64,000 nucleotides of DNA from Acidobacteriota bacterium (GCA_027314025.1 DAHVCP010000023.1:1-64000), one strand, 5' to 3'. Counted from the stretch's first letter, positions 15,308 to 24,703 are shown. The notes: generated by a model from the letters alone, not told the origin. Numbers and translations: made by a program.

Positions 15308-17629
15308 ATGCTAGCCAAGGAGTTGTTTTTGCCGTTGCGCCGTATCATGAACGCCCCAATGGGATTCGCCTGGCGCCGCTGGATCGCGGCCGCCCTATTG
15401 CCCTGCGCGCTGCTGTTGGCGGCGCACGCCGACCAAGGCCAGAAGGACTACAAGGTCGGCCGCTGGTATTTCGTCCACAAGGAATATGACCGGGCGATGC
15501 GCTGGTTCGACCGGGCGCTGCAACTGAAGCCGGAAAACGCCAAGTACATCATCGCCGCGCGGCGGGCGCATTTCGCCGACGCCATTTACCACATCCAGCG
15601 CGGCCAGAAGTTCTACCAGCAGCATCGCGACGCCCAGGCGCTGGCGGAGTTCGAAAAAGCCGAGATCGCCGACCCCTCGGATTTCGCCGCCCAGCAGGGC
15701 GCGCGCATGATCGAGCGGCTGGAGGCGGCGCGGAAGGCGGGCAAGCCGGTGACGGCGCCGCAGGTCAGCGCACTGACGCAGCGGCTGGAGGACGCCGGCG
15801 GCCCGGTGCAGCTAGGGGCGGTGGCCAGCACGCCGATCCATCTGAAGATGACCACCAACTCGAAATACGCCTACCGCACCATTTGCCGGCTGGCGCATTT
15901 GAACGTGGTCTTCGACCCCGATTATCAGAGCCGCCCGGTGTCGCTGGACTTGCAGAACGTGACCCTGCTGCAAGCGCTGCACATCCTGAATTTGCAGAGC
16001 CGCAGCTTCTACACGGTGGTGACGCCGGACACGATTTTCGTGGCGGTGAACAATGAAGCCAAGCGCAATGAGCTGCAAGAGGACGTCATCAAGACGTTCT
16101 ACCTGCGCAACGTCAGCAGCCCGACGGAGCTGACGCAAATTCAGCAGGCGATTCGCGCCCTTCTGGGCGCCAGCCATTTGCAGGTGGTCGCCTCGCAGAT
16201 GGCGCTGGTGATGCGGGACACGCCCGACAAGGTCGCGGTGGCGCAGAAGATTATTGACGATTTGGACAAGGCGCCGCCGGAGGTAGTGGTGGACGTGCAG
16301 GTGCTTCAGGTCAACCGGCAGGTGGAGCGGGATCTGGGCATTTTGCCGCCGACGCAGGTGACGGTGGGACTGCAAACACCGTCCTCGACCAGCACCAATC
16401 CGACCACCGGGGCGAACACGACCACCACCACCTCGCCGACGCTGCACGACCTGGCGCACCTGAACAGCAAGGACTTCAGCGTGACCATGAGCACGGCGGA
16501 AATTGACGCCATGCTCGACAACAGCATGACGCGCTCGATCCAATCGCCGGTACTGCGGGCGGTGGAAGGGCAAAAGGCCACGCTGCAAATCGGCGAGCGG
16601 GTGCCCATCGCCACCGGTAGCTTCCAGCCGGGCATCGGGGGCATCGGCATCAACCCGCTGGTCAATACCCAATTCCAGTACATTCCGGTGGGCGTCAACA
16701 TCACCATGACGCCGTGGGTGAACGGCAACGACGTCACGCTGAACACCACGATTGAAATCTCCGCCGTGGACAGCTATCAAACCATCGGCGGCATCCAGCA
16801 GCCGATCATCGGCCAGCGCAAGATCAGCCACGTCATCCGGCTGCGCGCGGGCGAAAGCAACATTCTGGGCGGCATGTTCGAAAACGTGAAGACCCAGGAC
16901 GTGACCGGCATACCGGGGCTGAGCGACATCCCGGGACTGAAATGGCTGTTTTCCCGCACCAAGACCAACACCACGCGGGAAGAAGACCTGATCGTGCTGA
17001 CGCCGCATATCGTGCGCCGCCCGGACATCACGCGGCTGAATGAAGAGGCGCTGGACACGGGAACGCAAAACGACATCGAACTGCGGGAGCTGCCGCCGGC
17101 GACGCTGGCCAGCCCCGCGCCCGCGGCGCAACCGCCAACCTCCAGCTCCGGCGCGGGCCCTGGCGCGGGCGCGCCGGCGGCCCCGTCCCCGGCCAACGGC
17201 TCGGCCCCGTCAGGGCCGGCGGTTTTGACCCTGACGCCGGCGGCGGGGCCGATCACGGCAGGCAAGACGTTCGGCGTCACCATTGACCTCAGCCACGCCA
17301 GCGCGGCCTACGCCGTCACCATGCAACTGAATTACGATCCACGGCTGCTGGCGGTGAAGCAGGTGATGAACGCGGGATTTCTGTCGCAGGGCGGTCAGCC
17401 GGTGGCGCTGGTGCATAGCGAGTATCCGCAGTTCGGCAACGCGCAAATCAGCCTCAGCCGGCCGGCCAACGCCGACGGCGTCGCCGGATCGGGAAAGCTG
17501 CTGTATATCACCTTCCAAGCCAAGGCGCCGGGAGTGGCGAATATCACCCTCAGTCGCGTGATCGCCCGCGATCCCTCCGGACAGCAGACGCCGGTCACGA
17601 CGCAGGCGGCGACGGTGCATATCCAGTGA
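15308..17629 (+). CDS. Secretin with N-terminal TPR and C-terminal cohesin domain
   Basis: A 773-residue outer-membrane secretin of the type II/IV secretion kind. Order: signal segment (about 15-40, AAALLPCALLLAAHA); TPR-like repeats (about 45-130, VGRWYFVHKEYDRAMRWFDRALQLKP); secretin N-domains (about 170-340, VFDPDYQSRPVSLDLQNVTLLQAL); secretin ring domain (about 410-580, VPIATGSFQPGIGG, VGVNITMTPWV, LIVLTPHIVRRPD); a Pro/Ala linker; and a cohesin-like domain (about 635-770, FGVTIDLSHASAAYAVTMQL, GSGKLLYITFQAK). The exact start is uncertain (15,308, or later Met codons at 15,347 and 15,359). Two pseudopilin genes follow. It presumably forms the exit channel of an acidobacterial type II-like system; the ATPase and inner-membrane parts are not in the window. 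Confidence 0.9.
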   Translation: MLAKELFLPLRRIMNAPMGFAWRRWIAAALLPCALLLAAHADQGQKDYKVGRWYFVHKEYDRAMRWFDRALQLKPENAKYIIAARRAHFADAIYHIQRGQKFYQQHRDAQALAEFEKAEIADPSDFAAQQGARMIERLEAARKAGKPVTAPQVSALTQRLEDAGGPVQLGAVASTPIHLKMTTNSKYAYRTICRLAHLNVVFDPDYQSRPVSLDLQNVTLLQALHILNLQSRSFYTVVTPDTIFVAVNNEAKRNELQEDVIKTFYLRNVSSPTELTQIQQAIRALLGASHLQVVASQMALVMRDTPDKVAVAQKIIDDLDKAPPEVVVDVQVLQVNRQVERDLGILPPTQVTVGLQTPSSTSTNPTTGANTTTTTSPTLHDLAHLNSKDFSVTMSTAEIDAMLDNSMTRSIQSPVLRAVEGQKATLQIGERVPIATGSFQPGIGGIGINPLVNTQFQYIPVGVNITMTPWVNGNDVTLNTTIEISAVDSYQTIGGIQQPIIGQRKISHVIRLRAGESNILGGMFENVKTQDVTGIPGLSDIPGLKWLFSRTKTNTTREEDLIVLTPHIVRRPDITRLNEEALDTGTQNDIELRELPPATLASPAPAAQPPTSSSGAGPGAGAPAAPSPANGSAPSGPAVLTLTPAAGPITAGKTFGVTIDLSHASAAYAVTMQLNYDPRLLAVKQVMNAGFLSQGGQPVALVHSEYPQFGNAQISLSRPANADGVAGSGKLLYITFQAKAPGVANITLSRVIARDPSGQQTPVTTQAATVHIQ

Positions 17630-17646
17630 CCACCCCTATTAGTCGG

Positions 17647-17696
17647 CGCGGGCCCCAGCCCCGCCGCCGGCTAAGCGTCCCGCTTACGCGACGCGC
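17647..17696 (+). repeat. Family A repeat, 5' fragment A5
   Basis: Starts 18 nt after the secretin stop, same orientation. It has GCGCGGGCCCCAGCCCCGCC then a broken right arm and CGTCCCGCTTACGCG. Only the 5' module is present. Confidence 0.65.
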
Positions 17697-17734
17697 GGGG
17701 TAGCCGGGAGTAGACTGGGGGCACTGGGGCGTAG

Positions 17735-18253
17735 ATGCGGGGTTTGGGGATGCAGCTAGAACAGACCGGCGCCGGCGCCGGCATGGCACGATGGACCCGG
17801 CGCGGGAGACCGTCGCGGCGGGGCTTCACGATCGTGGAGCTGATCGTGGCGATCACCATCTTGCTGGTGCTGACCACCATGGCGCTGCCGATGGTGCAAA
17901 TCCAGGTGAAGCGGGGCAAGGAAAAGGCGCTGCGCCACGATTTGCACGAAATGCGGGCGGCGATTGACCGCTATAAGGACGCCGCCGACCGAGGATTGTT
18001 TCAGGTGCAGTTCGGGACCGATGGCTATCCGCCCACGCTGCGCGCCTTGACCGAGCCGATCGAAGGCAATGGCAAAACCTACCGTTTCCTGCGGCGCATT
18101 CCGGTGGACCCCATGACCGGAAGCAAAAATTGGGGGCTGCAGTCCACCTCCGACTCGCCCAACGCCGACAGTTGGGGCGGAGAAAATGTCTTCAATGTCT
18201 ACAGCCGCAGCCAAGGCACCGGGCTGAACGGCGTGCCCTACCGGGATTGGTAA
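17735..18253 (+). CDS. Type II secretion pseudopilin (GspG-like)
   Basis: A 172-residue prepilin-like protein. The prepilin peptidase site RRG-FTIVEL is at about residues 28-34, after a positively charged leader, and a hydrophobic helix follows (IVAITILLVLTTMALPMV). The C-terminal body is GspG-like (YKDAADRGLFQ, GYPPTLRAL, RIPVDPMTGSKNWG) and ends GVPYRDW. An in-frame ATG at 17,783 (MARWTRRG) would give a more usual leader of about 14 residues; the ATG at 17,735 is retained but uncertain. The stop codon directly touches the ATG of the next pseudopilin gene, so the two are surely co-translated. Confidence 0.88.
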   Translation: MRGLGMQLEQTGAGAGMARWTRRGRPSRRGFTIVELIVAITILLVLTTMALPMVQIQVKRGKEKALRHDLHEMRAAIDRYKDAADRGLFQVQFGTDGYPPTLRALTEPIEGNGKTYRFLRRIPVDPMTGSKNWGLQSTSDSPNADSWGGENVFNVYSRSQGTGLNGVPYRDW

Positions 18254-18676
18254 ATGTTGCAACGTTCGCATCATCGTCCGTTGGCAGCCGGCAACCGCCG
18301 CGGCTTCACTTTGATCGAGCTGATGGTGGTCATGGCGATCATCGCCATTTTGCTGGCCATCGCCATGCCGATCTACCAGCGCACCATCCTGCACGCGAAG
18401 GAAACCGTGCTGAAGGACGATCTGTTCCAAATGCGGCAGTTGATTGACCAGTACACGCTGGACAAGCAGGAAGCGCCGCAATCCTTGCAGGATTTGGTGA
18501 CCGCGGGATATCTGCGCAAAATCCCCAGGGATCCCATGACCGGCTCCTCCACGACATGGGTGCCGGTGACCTCCGACACCTTGATGAGCGCCGACCAACA
18601 GCAGTCCGGCATCGTGGATGTCCACAGCGGCAGCGATGCGGTGTCGCTGGAGGGTACCCGTTACGACACCTGGTAG
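18254..18676 (+). CDS. Type II secretion pseudopilin, second copy
   Basis: A 140-residue pseudopilin with the cleavage site RRG-FTLIEL at about residues 16-22, followed by MVVMAIIAILLAIAMPIY. The body shares the upstream protein's plan: a YTLDKQEAPQSLQDLV segment, the RKIPRDPMTGSSTTW box and a terminal GTRYDTW. Its ATG starts on the base after the previous stop, with no space for a separate ribosome-binding site, so translational coupling is expected. With the secretin it makes a minimal secretion or pilus-like locus. Confidence 0.9.
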   Translation: MLQRSHHRPLAAGNRRGFTLIELMVVMAIIAILLAIAMPIYQRTILHAKETVLKDDLFQMRQLIDQYTLDKQEAPQSLQDLVTAGYLRKIPRDPMTGSSTTWVPVTSDTLMSADQQQSGIVDVHSGSDAVSLEGTRYDTW

Positions 18677-18700
18677 CGGGTAGACCGGGCGGGGCATTGA

Positions 18701-18870
18701 TAGGCGCGGGCCCCAGCCCCGCCTGCGGCGGGGCGTCCCGCTTGGACCGTCGCGGCGCTTCGTTCCACCCCAAAGCCCCGGACGGCTTTTGGGACCCCGG
18801 ATTAGCGGTTCGCTCGGGGGCTCCTCGCGTACATCCCGGTACGCTCCGTCGCCCTCGCTCCCGCCGCGCG
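18701..18870 (+). repeat. Family A copy A6 (variant stem) followed by a family C segment
   Basis: Begins 25 nt after the pseudopilin stop, same orientation. The 5' box is intact (GCCCCGCC-TGC-GGCGGGGC). In place of the usual central stem it carries CCCAAAGCC / GGCTTTTGGG with different bases on both arms, between the same flanks (CACC and ACCCCGG). That is strong sign of base-paired structure. From about 18,807 it runs into a family C segment (TTCGCTCGGG, CGTACAT, GGTACGCTCCGTCGCC). The whole gap to the glycosyltransferase (18,677-19,137) shows no gene. Confidence 0.75.
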
Positions 18871-19137
18871 GCACGGCTTGCGACATGATAGGCGCTCCGC
18901 TGTGCTGCAACAGCGTGGAACGCTGGTGCAGCCAACGCGCGGGCCGTGCGGGCCGTCTAACACCTTTTGCCCGTGCCCAGGTGAGCAACAACGACGGCGC
19001 CGCTGTCGCCTGTTTGCAGACGTGCCCGCTAGGGCGCGGCGGTGATGGGCGGCTGGCCACCGCCGGCGCTGGAGGCGCGTGACGGCGCGCCGCAGCGAAG
19101 TTCGCCTTCTGGTGGATGATTGCGCGGGCGCGGGACT

Positions 19138-20193
19138 ATGCGTATCGCGCTGATCGCCCCTCCATTCATACCGGTACCGCCGCCGCGCTATGGCGGCACC
19201 GAGCTATTTATCGCCAACCTCGCCAGCGGCCTCCGCCGTTTGGGACATCAGCCGGTGGTATACGCAAATGGTGAATCGCGGCCGGAAGGGGAGTTGCGTT
19301 ACTGGTTTCCGCGGATGGAATGGCCCATCCATGAGGACCTGCACGCTAGCTTGAAGGACTTGGCGCATTGCAGTTGGGCCTGCCGGGATGCGCCGGCGGA
19401 TTGCGACATCATCCATCTGAACAACGCGCCGGGTCTGGCCTTCACGCGCTTTCTGGAGCAGCCCGTGGTGTACACGCTGCACCATCCGCACACCCCGCCG
19501 CTTTCGCGCTTCTACGAGCATTTCCCGCGGGTGCGATATGTGGCCATCAGCCGGGCCCAGGCGGCCAGAGAGGGCGGGCTGAATGGGCTCACGGTGGTGC
19601 ATCACGGCTTGGACGCGGAGCAGTACCGCCTGGGAACCGGGCGACGATCCTACCTTTGCACCATGGGACGGATTTCGCCGATTAAGGGCACGCATCACGC
19701 GATCGCGGTGGCGAAACGCGCTGGCATTCCGCTCAAGATTGCCGGTGAGATCCAGCCGCTATTTCGGGAATATTGGGAAACACGGATTCGGCCGCAGGTG
19801 GACGGGCGGTTTATCGAATATGTCGGCGAGGTCGGACTCAAGGAGAAGAACGAACTGCTGGGCGGAGCACGCGCGTTTTTGTTTCCGATCGATTGGGAAG
19901 AGCCATTCGGCTTGGTGATGATCGAAGCCATGGCCTGCGGCGCCCCGGTTCTGGCCTTTCGCCGCGGCTCGGCGCCGGAAGTGGTGCGAAACGGAGAATC
20001 CGGGTGGATCTGCGCTGGGGTGGAAGAGATGGCGGCGCGGGCGGAGGAACTCGCCATCAGCCCCTGCCGCTGCCGCGCCTATTGCCAGCGGCATTTCGGC
20101 GTGGAAGCGATGGCGCGGGGTTATCTGCGCGTGTATCAGCCGGAAGGCGAGCTCGCCCCGGCCGCGGCGGAACCGGCTCCAGCGGCGGCGTAG
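19138..20193 (+). CDS. Glycosyltransferase family 4
   Basis: A 351-residue GT-B retaining glycosyltransferase. The N-terminal Rossmann half begins MRIALIAPPFIPVPPPRYGG with the glycine-rich donor/acceptor loop (YGGTELF). The C-terminal half has GRISPIKGTHHAI and the EX7E motif EEPFGLVMIEAMACGAPVLAF. The start at 19,138 is chosen because the family begins at this Met; six extra residues are possible from 19,120. The C-terminal tail is Ala/Pro/Glu-rich. The next gene is a glycogen-debranching-type enzyme 85 nt downstream on the same strand. A role in storage polysaccharide or trehalose-type metabolism is plausible; donor and acceptor are not known. Confidence 0.9.
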   Translation: MRIALIAPPFIPVPPPRYGGTELFIANLASGLRRLGHQPVVYANGESRPEGELRYWFPRMEWPIHEDLHASLKDLAHCSWACRDAPADCDIIHLNNAPGLAFTRFLEQPVVYTLHHPHTPPLSRFYEHFPRVRYVAISRAQAAREGGLNGLTVVHHGLDAEQYRLGTGRRSYLCTMGRISPIKGTHHAIAVAKRAGIPLKIAGEIQPLFREYWETRIRPQVDGRFIEYVGEVGLKEKNELLGGARAFLFPIDWEEPFGLVMIEAMACGAPVLAFRRGSAPEVVRNGESGWICAGVEEMAARAEELAISPCRCRAYCQRHFGVEAMARGYLRVYQPEGELAPAAAEPAPAAA

Positions 20194-20278
20194 TGGACCG
20201 GGCCGGGAGCGGTGCGGCCGCGCCAAGCGGGGCTCCCGGGCGGGCATCCCGGCAGGTGAATCAGGGTTCAGGGAGGGG

Positions 20279-22630
20279 ATGAGTGCCGAAGGCCAGGGCA
20301 CGCCGCGCGCAGCGGGATGGGCTGGGGCGAGTGTCGGCGGCGCGCCGGGAGCACCGCGAGCGCCGGTGACGGCGGGAGCCGGCAGCGCCGAGCCCAAGGC
20401 AACCGCCCCAGCGCCGACGGGGAGCGAGCCGCCGCGGCGGATCAATAATTTGAGCCTGTTGGACGGCAAGACGTTCTCCGCCACCACGGTGTCGGGCGAT
20501 ATTTCCCCGGCCCATGCCGGTGACGTCGGGCTGTTCCACCGCGACACGCGCTTCCTCAGCTATTTGGAACTGGTGGTGGACGGACATCGAACGGTGGTGC
20601 TGTCGTCCAGCACGCAAGGCAACCTGTACGCGCAGATCGAGCTGGCGACCAGCACGCTGGTGCTGCGCGACGGCGGCGCGCCGGAAAACAACCTCCACGT
20701 GCGGCGCGAACAGGTGATGGCGGGGCATTTCTATGAGCGGGTGACGGCGGAGAACTTCAACTTACAGCCGGTGGAGATCACGCTGGAATGGCGCTTCGAC
20801 GCCGATTTCGCCGACGTTTTCCAGGTGCGGGGGATGCGGGTACGGCCGAAGGGCCGGCAGCGCGATCCGGAGGTGACCGCCGACGGGGTGATCTTCGCCT
20901 ATGACGGCCAGGACCGCATTCACCGGCGCACGGTGCTGCGCTTCGACCCGCCGCCGGAAACCGCGGAAGCGCGGCGGGCGGTTTTTCATTTGCGGCTGAA
21001 TCCGCGGGAACGCCGGCAGATCCTGCTGACCATCACGCCGGAGACCGAAGGCGACCCGGTGCTGGCGACAGTGGGCTTCAGCGCCGCGCTGGTGGACCGG
21101 CGGCGGCAGTTGGAGGCGTTTTGCCGGGAATCCACGCAGTTTGAATCCTCCGACGACGTCTTCGACGCCTGCATGGCGACCGCAGTCAGCGATTTCTTCG
21201 CCCTCCGCATCCCCTTCGCCGCGCGGGCGCATCCAGCGATGGGCGGGGGCGGGGCGGACAACGGCGCGGGCGGCGGCGGCGCCGTGAGCCGCTCGCGCGA
21301 AGGCGAGATCATCGCCGCCGGCATTCCCTGGTTCGCCACGGTGTTCGGCCGCGACTCGCTGATCGCCGCCTATCAGTCGCTGCTGCTGCGGCCGCAACTG
21401 GCGCGGGCGACGCTGCGCTTCCTGGCGCGATGGCAGGGGCGGAAGGTGGATGACTGGCGGGACGAACAGCCGGGAAAAATTCTGCATGAGTTCCGGGAAG
21501 GCGAGCTGACGCGCAGCGGCGAAGTGCCGCATGCGCCGTATTACGGCTCGGTGGACAGCACGCCGCTGTTTTTGATCGTGCTGGGCGAAATGTTCCAATG
21601 GACCGGCGACCGCGAGCTGCTGGAGGAGCTGTTGCCGGCGGCGCGGGCGGCGCTGAACTGGATCGAGCAATACGGCGACCTGGACGGCGACGGATTCGTC
21701 GAGTACCAGCGGCGCTCGCCGGGCGGGCTCGACAACCAGGGCTGGAAGGATTCCCACGATTCCAATCTGCACCGCGACGGACGGCCCGAGCCGGGGCCGA
21801 TCGCGCTCTGCGAGGTGCAGGGCTATTGCTACGACGCCCGCTATCGCTGGTCGCGGCTGCTGCGCATCCTGGGCGACGCGGCCACGGCGGACCGGGTGCG
21901 GCGCGAGGCCACGGAATTGGCGCATCGCTTCGAGCGGGCATTCTGGCTGCCCCGCCAGGGCTACTACGCCATGTCGCTGGACGGCGGCAAACAGCCGCAG
22001 GAGGTGATTAGCTCCAACGCCGGACACCTTCTCTGGAGCCGGATCATCGGGCAGGACCGGGCGCGGCAGGTGGCCAGCCGGATGATGCGGACGGAGATGT
22101 ACACCGGCTGGGGCGTTCGCACGCTGGCGGCGGATGAGCCGACCTACAATCCGCTCAGTTATCACCGCGGTTCGGTGTGGCCGCATGACAACTCGCTGAT
22201 CGGACTGGGCCTGGCGTTCTATGAACAGAAGGACGCGCTCATGCGCATCGTCACCGGCCTGTTCCAAGCGGCGCGGCACTTCCGCGATCTGCGGCTACCG
22301 GAGCTGTTCGTCGGAGCGCAGCGGCGGGAGTTCGATATGCCCGTGCACTATCCGGTGTCCTGCTCGCCGCAGGCTTGGGCCTCCGGAGCGATGTTCTTGC
22401 TGTTGACCGCCATGTTGGGGCTGCGGCCGGACGCGGGGAAAAAGGAGCTGCGAGTGGTGAATCCGGTGCTGCCGGAATGGCTGGATTGGCTGCGCGTGCG
22501 CAATATGCGGATCGGGCAGTCGCTGGTCAGCCTGGAGTTCACGCGGCGCGGTCAGCGGGCCTTTTGCAGCGTATTGGATGTCCAAGGCGACCGGCTGGCG
22601 ATTTCCGTGGACTTCACGAAACGGGGATGA
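20279..22630 (+). CDS. Amylo-alpha-1,6-glucosidase / glycogen-debranching-type enzyme
   Basis: A 783-residue cytoplasmic protein with an N-terminal debranching-enzyme beta domain (about 55-290: GDISPAHAGDVGLFHRDTRF, then VLSSSTQGN). A GH-type alpha/alpha-barrel follows (about 335-780: PWFATVFGRDSLIAAYQSLL, YYGSVDSTPLFL, NQGWKDSHDSN, EVQGYCYDARYRW, SYHRGSVWPHDNSLIGLG). The first 50 residues are low-complexity. GGGAGG lies just before the ATG. Family members trim alpha-1,6-linked glucose stubs, though some homologues act on other glycans. Its neighbours are a GT4 and, beyond a transporter, a maltokinase-like gene. Confidence 0.88.
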   Translation: MSAEGQGTPRAAGWAGASVGGAPGAPRAPVTAGAGSAEPKATAPAPTGSEPPRRINNLSLLDGKTFSATTVSGDISPAHAGDVGLFHRDTRFLSYLELVVDGHRTVVLSSSTQGNLYAQIELATSTLVLRDGGAPENNLHVRREQVMAGHFYERVTAENFNLQPVEITLEWRFDADFADVFQVRGMRVRPKGRQRDPEVTADGVIFAYDGQDRIHRRTVLRFDPPPETAEARRAVFHLRLNPRERRQILLTITPETEGDPVLATVGFSAALVDRRRQLEAFCRESTQFESSDDVFDACMATAVSDFFALRIPFAARAHPAMGGGGADNGAGGGGAVSRSREGEIIAAGIPWFATVFGRDSLIAAYQSLLLRPQLARATLRFLARWQGRKVDDWRDEQPGKILHEFREGELTRSGEVPHAPYYGSVDSTPLFLIVLGEMFQWTGDRELLEELLPAARAALNWIEQYGDLDGDGFVEYQRRSPGGLDNQGWKDSHDSNLHRDGRPEPGPIALCEVQGYCYDARYRWSRLLRILGDAATADRVRREATELAHRFERAFWLPRQGYYAMSLDGGKQPQEVISSNAGHLLWSRIIGQDRARQVASRMMRTEMYTGWGVRTLAADEPTYNPLSYHRGSVWPHDNSLIGLGLAFYEQKDALMRIVTGLFQAARHFRDLRLPELFVGAQRREFDMPVHYPVSCSPQAWASGAMFLLLTAMLGLRPDAGKKELRVVNPVLPEWLDWLRVRNMRIGQSLVSLEFTRRGQRAFCSVLDVQGDRLAISVDFTKRG

Positions 22631-22708
22631 AAGCCGCGCGCGGGGGCGCCCCGCGCCACGCGACCGTGTGACGGGGCCCGCGGACGGACCCGGCGGGGCG
22701 GGCCGGGA

Positions 22709-24175
22709 TTAGAGGCCGAAATGGAGCAGGATGACGGCCAGGACGAGGGTGGCGATCGCAATGGGAGCGCCGACGCGGAGATAGCGCCAGAAGCCGATGT
22801 TGGCGGCGGGGCGGGCGCCCTCGACGACGATGAAATTGGCGATGGAGCCGGTGATGGTGAGATTGCCGCCGAGGGTGCTGGCGGCGGCCAACAACAGCCA
22901 ATCGCGGCTGGAATGCAGGACATGGGCGACCGGCGCGCGGAGCAGCATCACCGCCGGGACGTTGCTGACCAGGTTGGATAGCAGGGCGACGAAACCGGTG
23001 AACAGGGCGGCGTGGCGCAGCAGCGGGCTTTCCGCCCACCCGGCCAGCCAGCCCAGCAGATGGGCCTGCTCGGCGCCGGCAATGATCAGAAACAGGCCGA
23101 TGAACAGCAGCAGCAGGCTCCAATCCACCTGGCGGTACAGCTCGCCGGCGTCACGGCGGCGGGAAATGAGCAGCAGGGCGGCGCCGGAGATGGCGGCCAC
23201 GGCGGGGGGAATGCCGAGCAAAAAGCCGGCCAGCACCAAGGCCACGATGACCAGCGCCGGCAGCATGCCGCGGTCGAAATGCCTCGGCAGGCGGCGGGTG
23301 ATCTGATGATCCGGGGCCAGCGCGGGGAAGGGATTCTCCGGCGCAGGGTGTGGGAGCGCAGCCGGCGCCGGTGCGGCGCGATCGGCGCCGCGGTCCAAAG
23401 CGGCGCGGGATGCCGCCGGCGAGACCGCGGACGCGTCGGCCGGAGCGGCCGGAGCGGCCAGTGCGGCCGTAGAGGAATGACCGGTCCCGGCCATTACGCC
23501 GGCGGCCCGCGGCAGGCCCGCGCCACCGGCGGAAGCCGGCGCGGGCTCTAGGCCCATAGGGCGCTCCAGCCATTGAATGAACGCCCAATCCACGAAGAGT
23601 CCGGCGATGGCCACCGGCGCCAGGTGGACGAGGTAGGCGCGATAGCCAATGCCGGAGACGGAAGCGATGAGCATGTCCTGCGGATTGCCGGTGATGGTGG
23701 CCAGGCCGCCGATATTCGAGGCCGTGGCCAGCGCCAATAAATACGCCACCGGATCGCGGCGCATCGCCTTGGCGATTTGCAGCACCAGCGGCGCGAGCAC
23801 CAAGCAAACAACGTCGTTGACCAGGAACGCCGAGAGAATGCCGGCGGTGAAGATGACCGCGGGCAGCAGCTGGCCCGGCTTGACGCGGGCGACGATGATG
23901 GCGACGATCCAATCGAAAAATCCCGCCCGATGCAGCGCCGCGGCGATGATCATCATGGCGAAGAGGAGAACCAGCGTGGGAAAATCCACGGCCGCAATGG
24001 CGGCGCGGGCGGGCAGGGCGCCGAGCAGGAAGATCATCGCCGCGCCGATGACCGCCATCGCCGAGCGGCGAATCTGGGTTCCGGGCAGGCGGCCGGCGGC
24101 GAAGACAAAGTAGCTGAGGGCGAAGACCACCGCCACCGCAACGTCGCGAACCTGAGGGGCGAGCCAAGGGGCCAT
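22709..24175 (-). CDS. SLC13/ArsB-NhaD-type anion or Na+ permease
   Basis: A 488-residue inner-membrane permease of the ion-transporter superfamily, with about 11-12 helices. Recognisable segments are TLVLLFAMMIIAAALHRAGFF, AFLVNDVVCLVLAPLVLQIA, ATASNIGGLATITGNPQDM (the re-entrant NxGG...TGNP type motif) and, in the second half, FVALLSNLVSNVPAVMLLRAP and STLGGNLTITGSIAN, the inverted-repeat counterpart. Between the halves is an 80-residue Ala/Pro/Asp-rich loop, longer than usual. The ATG at 24,175 is used. A TTG at 24,238, six bases after a TACACT hexamer, would add 21 residues. Substrate (dicarboxylate, arsenite or Na+/H+) is unresolved. Confidence 0.85.
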   Translation of the reverse strand: MAPWLAPQVRDVAVAVVFALSYFVFAAGRLPGTQIRRSAMAVIGAAMIFLLGALPARAAIAAVDFPTLVLLFAMMIIAAALHRAGFFDWIVAIIVARVKPGQLLPAVIFTAGILSAFLVNDVVCLVLAPLVLQIAKAMRRDPVAYLLALATASNIGGLATITGNPQDMLIASVSGIGYRAYLVHLAPVAIAGLFVDWAFIQWLERPMGLEPAPASAGGAGLPRAAGVMAGTGHSSTAALAAPAAPADASAVSPAASRAALDRGADRAAPAPAALPHPAPENPFPALAPDHQITRRLPRHFDRGMLPALVIVALVLAGFLLGIPPAVAAISGAALLLISRRRDAGELYRQVDWSLLLLFIGLFLIIAGAEQAHLLGWLAGWAESPLLRHAALFTGFVALLSNLVSNVPAVMLLRAPVAHVLHSSRDWLLLAAASTLGGNLTITGSIANFIVVEGARPAANIGFWRYLRVGAPIAIATLVLAVILLHFGL

Positions 24176-24401
24176 GGAAGTGCGGCTGCGGATTGCCGGA
24201 ACGGAAGCGCCGGCGCCAATCCAGCTGGGCGCCAGCAATAGCTCAGTGTACTGGCACCTCGGGATTGGAGCGGGCGGGGCGATCGCCGGCGCGTGGCTTT
24301 GGGCGGCGCCTCAGCCGCGAACGCTTCCGCGGTGCACGGTCTAGGGCCCGGTCCAGGGCCCAGGGTTGCGGCCGTAGGGGCGCGGCCCCCGCGAATTGAT
24401 A

Positions 24402-24585
24402 AGCGCGGGCCCCAGCCCCGCCTGCGGCGGGGCGGCCCGCTGAAACTGGCGCGGCGCGGGGCGCCGCTTCCTTGGCCGGGGGCGGGCCGCAGCATTCTTT
24501 CGCGCGCTGGAGCGCACTGGGAGCGTCGCGGCCTTCCCGCAGTTGCTTTGGTCCCAGGGGCCAAAAACGCGGTCTCCGCGGGCCG
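24402..24585 (+). repeat. Family A structured repeat, copy A7 (diverged)
   Basis: The 5' box (GCCCCGCC-TGC-GGCGGGGC) and the 3' module are kept, with diverged middle sequence. The 3' hairpin is TTTGGTCC / GGGCCAAA and the last hairpin CGCGG-TCT-CCGCG. Both stems differ from the consensus while remaining paired. It lies upstream of the maltokinase-like gene in the same orientation; the adjacent stretch 24,239-24,401 holds no recognised gene. Confidence 0.75.
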
Positions 24586-24703
24586 TAGATTTCATTTGTG
24601 GCGGCGGCCTGAGCGCGGATTCCGGGTCTCCCGGTGTTGGATGCCGCGGCGGCGGAGTCGGGAATCGCGCGCCGGCGGGTGGCAAGGGCGCGGGCTGACG
24701 ACC

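Noticed and set aside
15812-17131. Long minus-strand frame across the secretin gene.
   Set aside because: Composition is His/Arg/Val-rich and mirrors the secretin codons; the secretin motifs on the plus strand are unambiguous.
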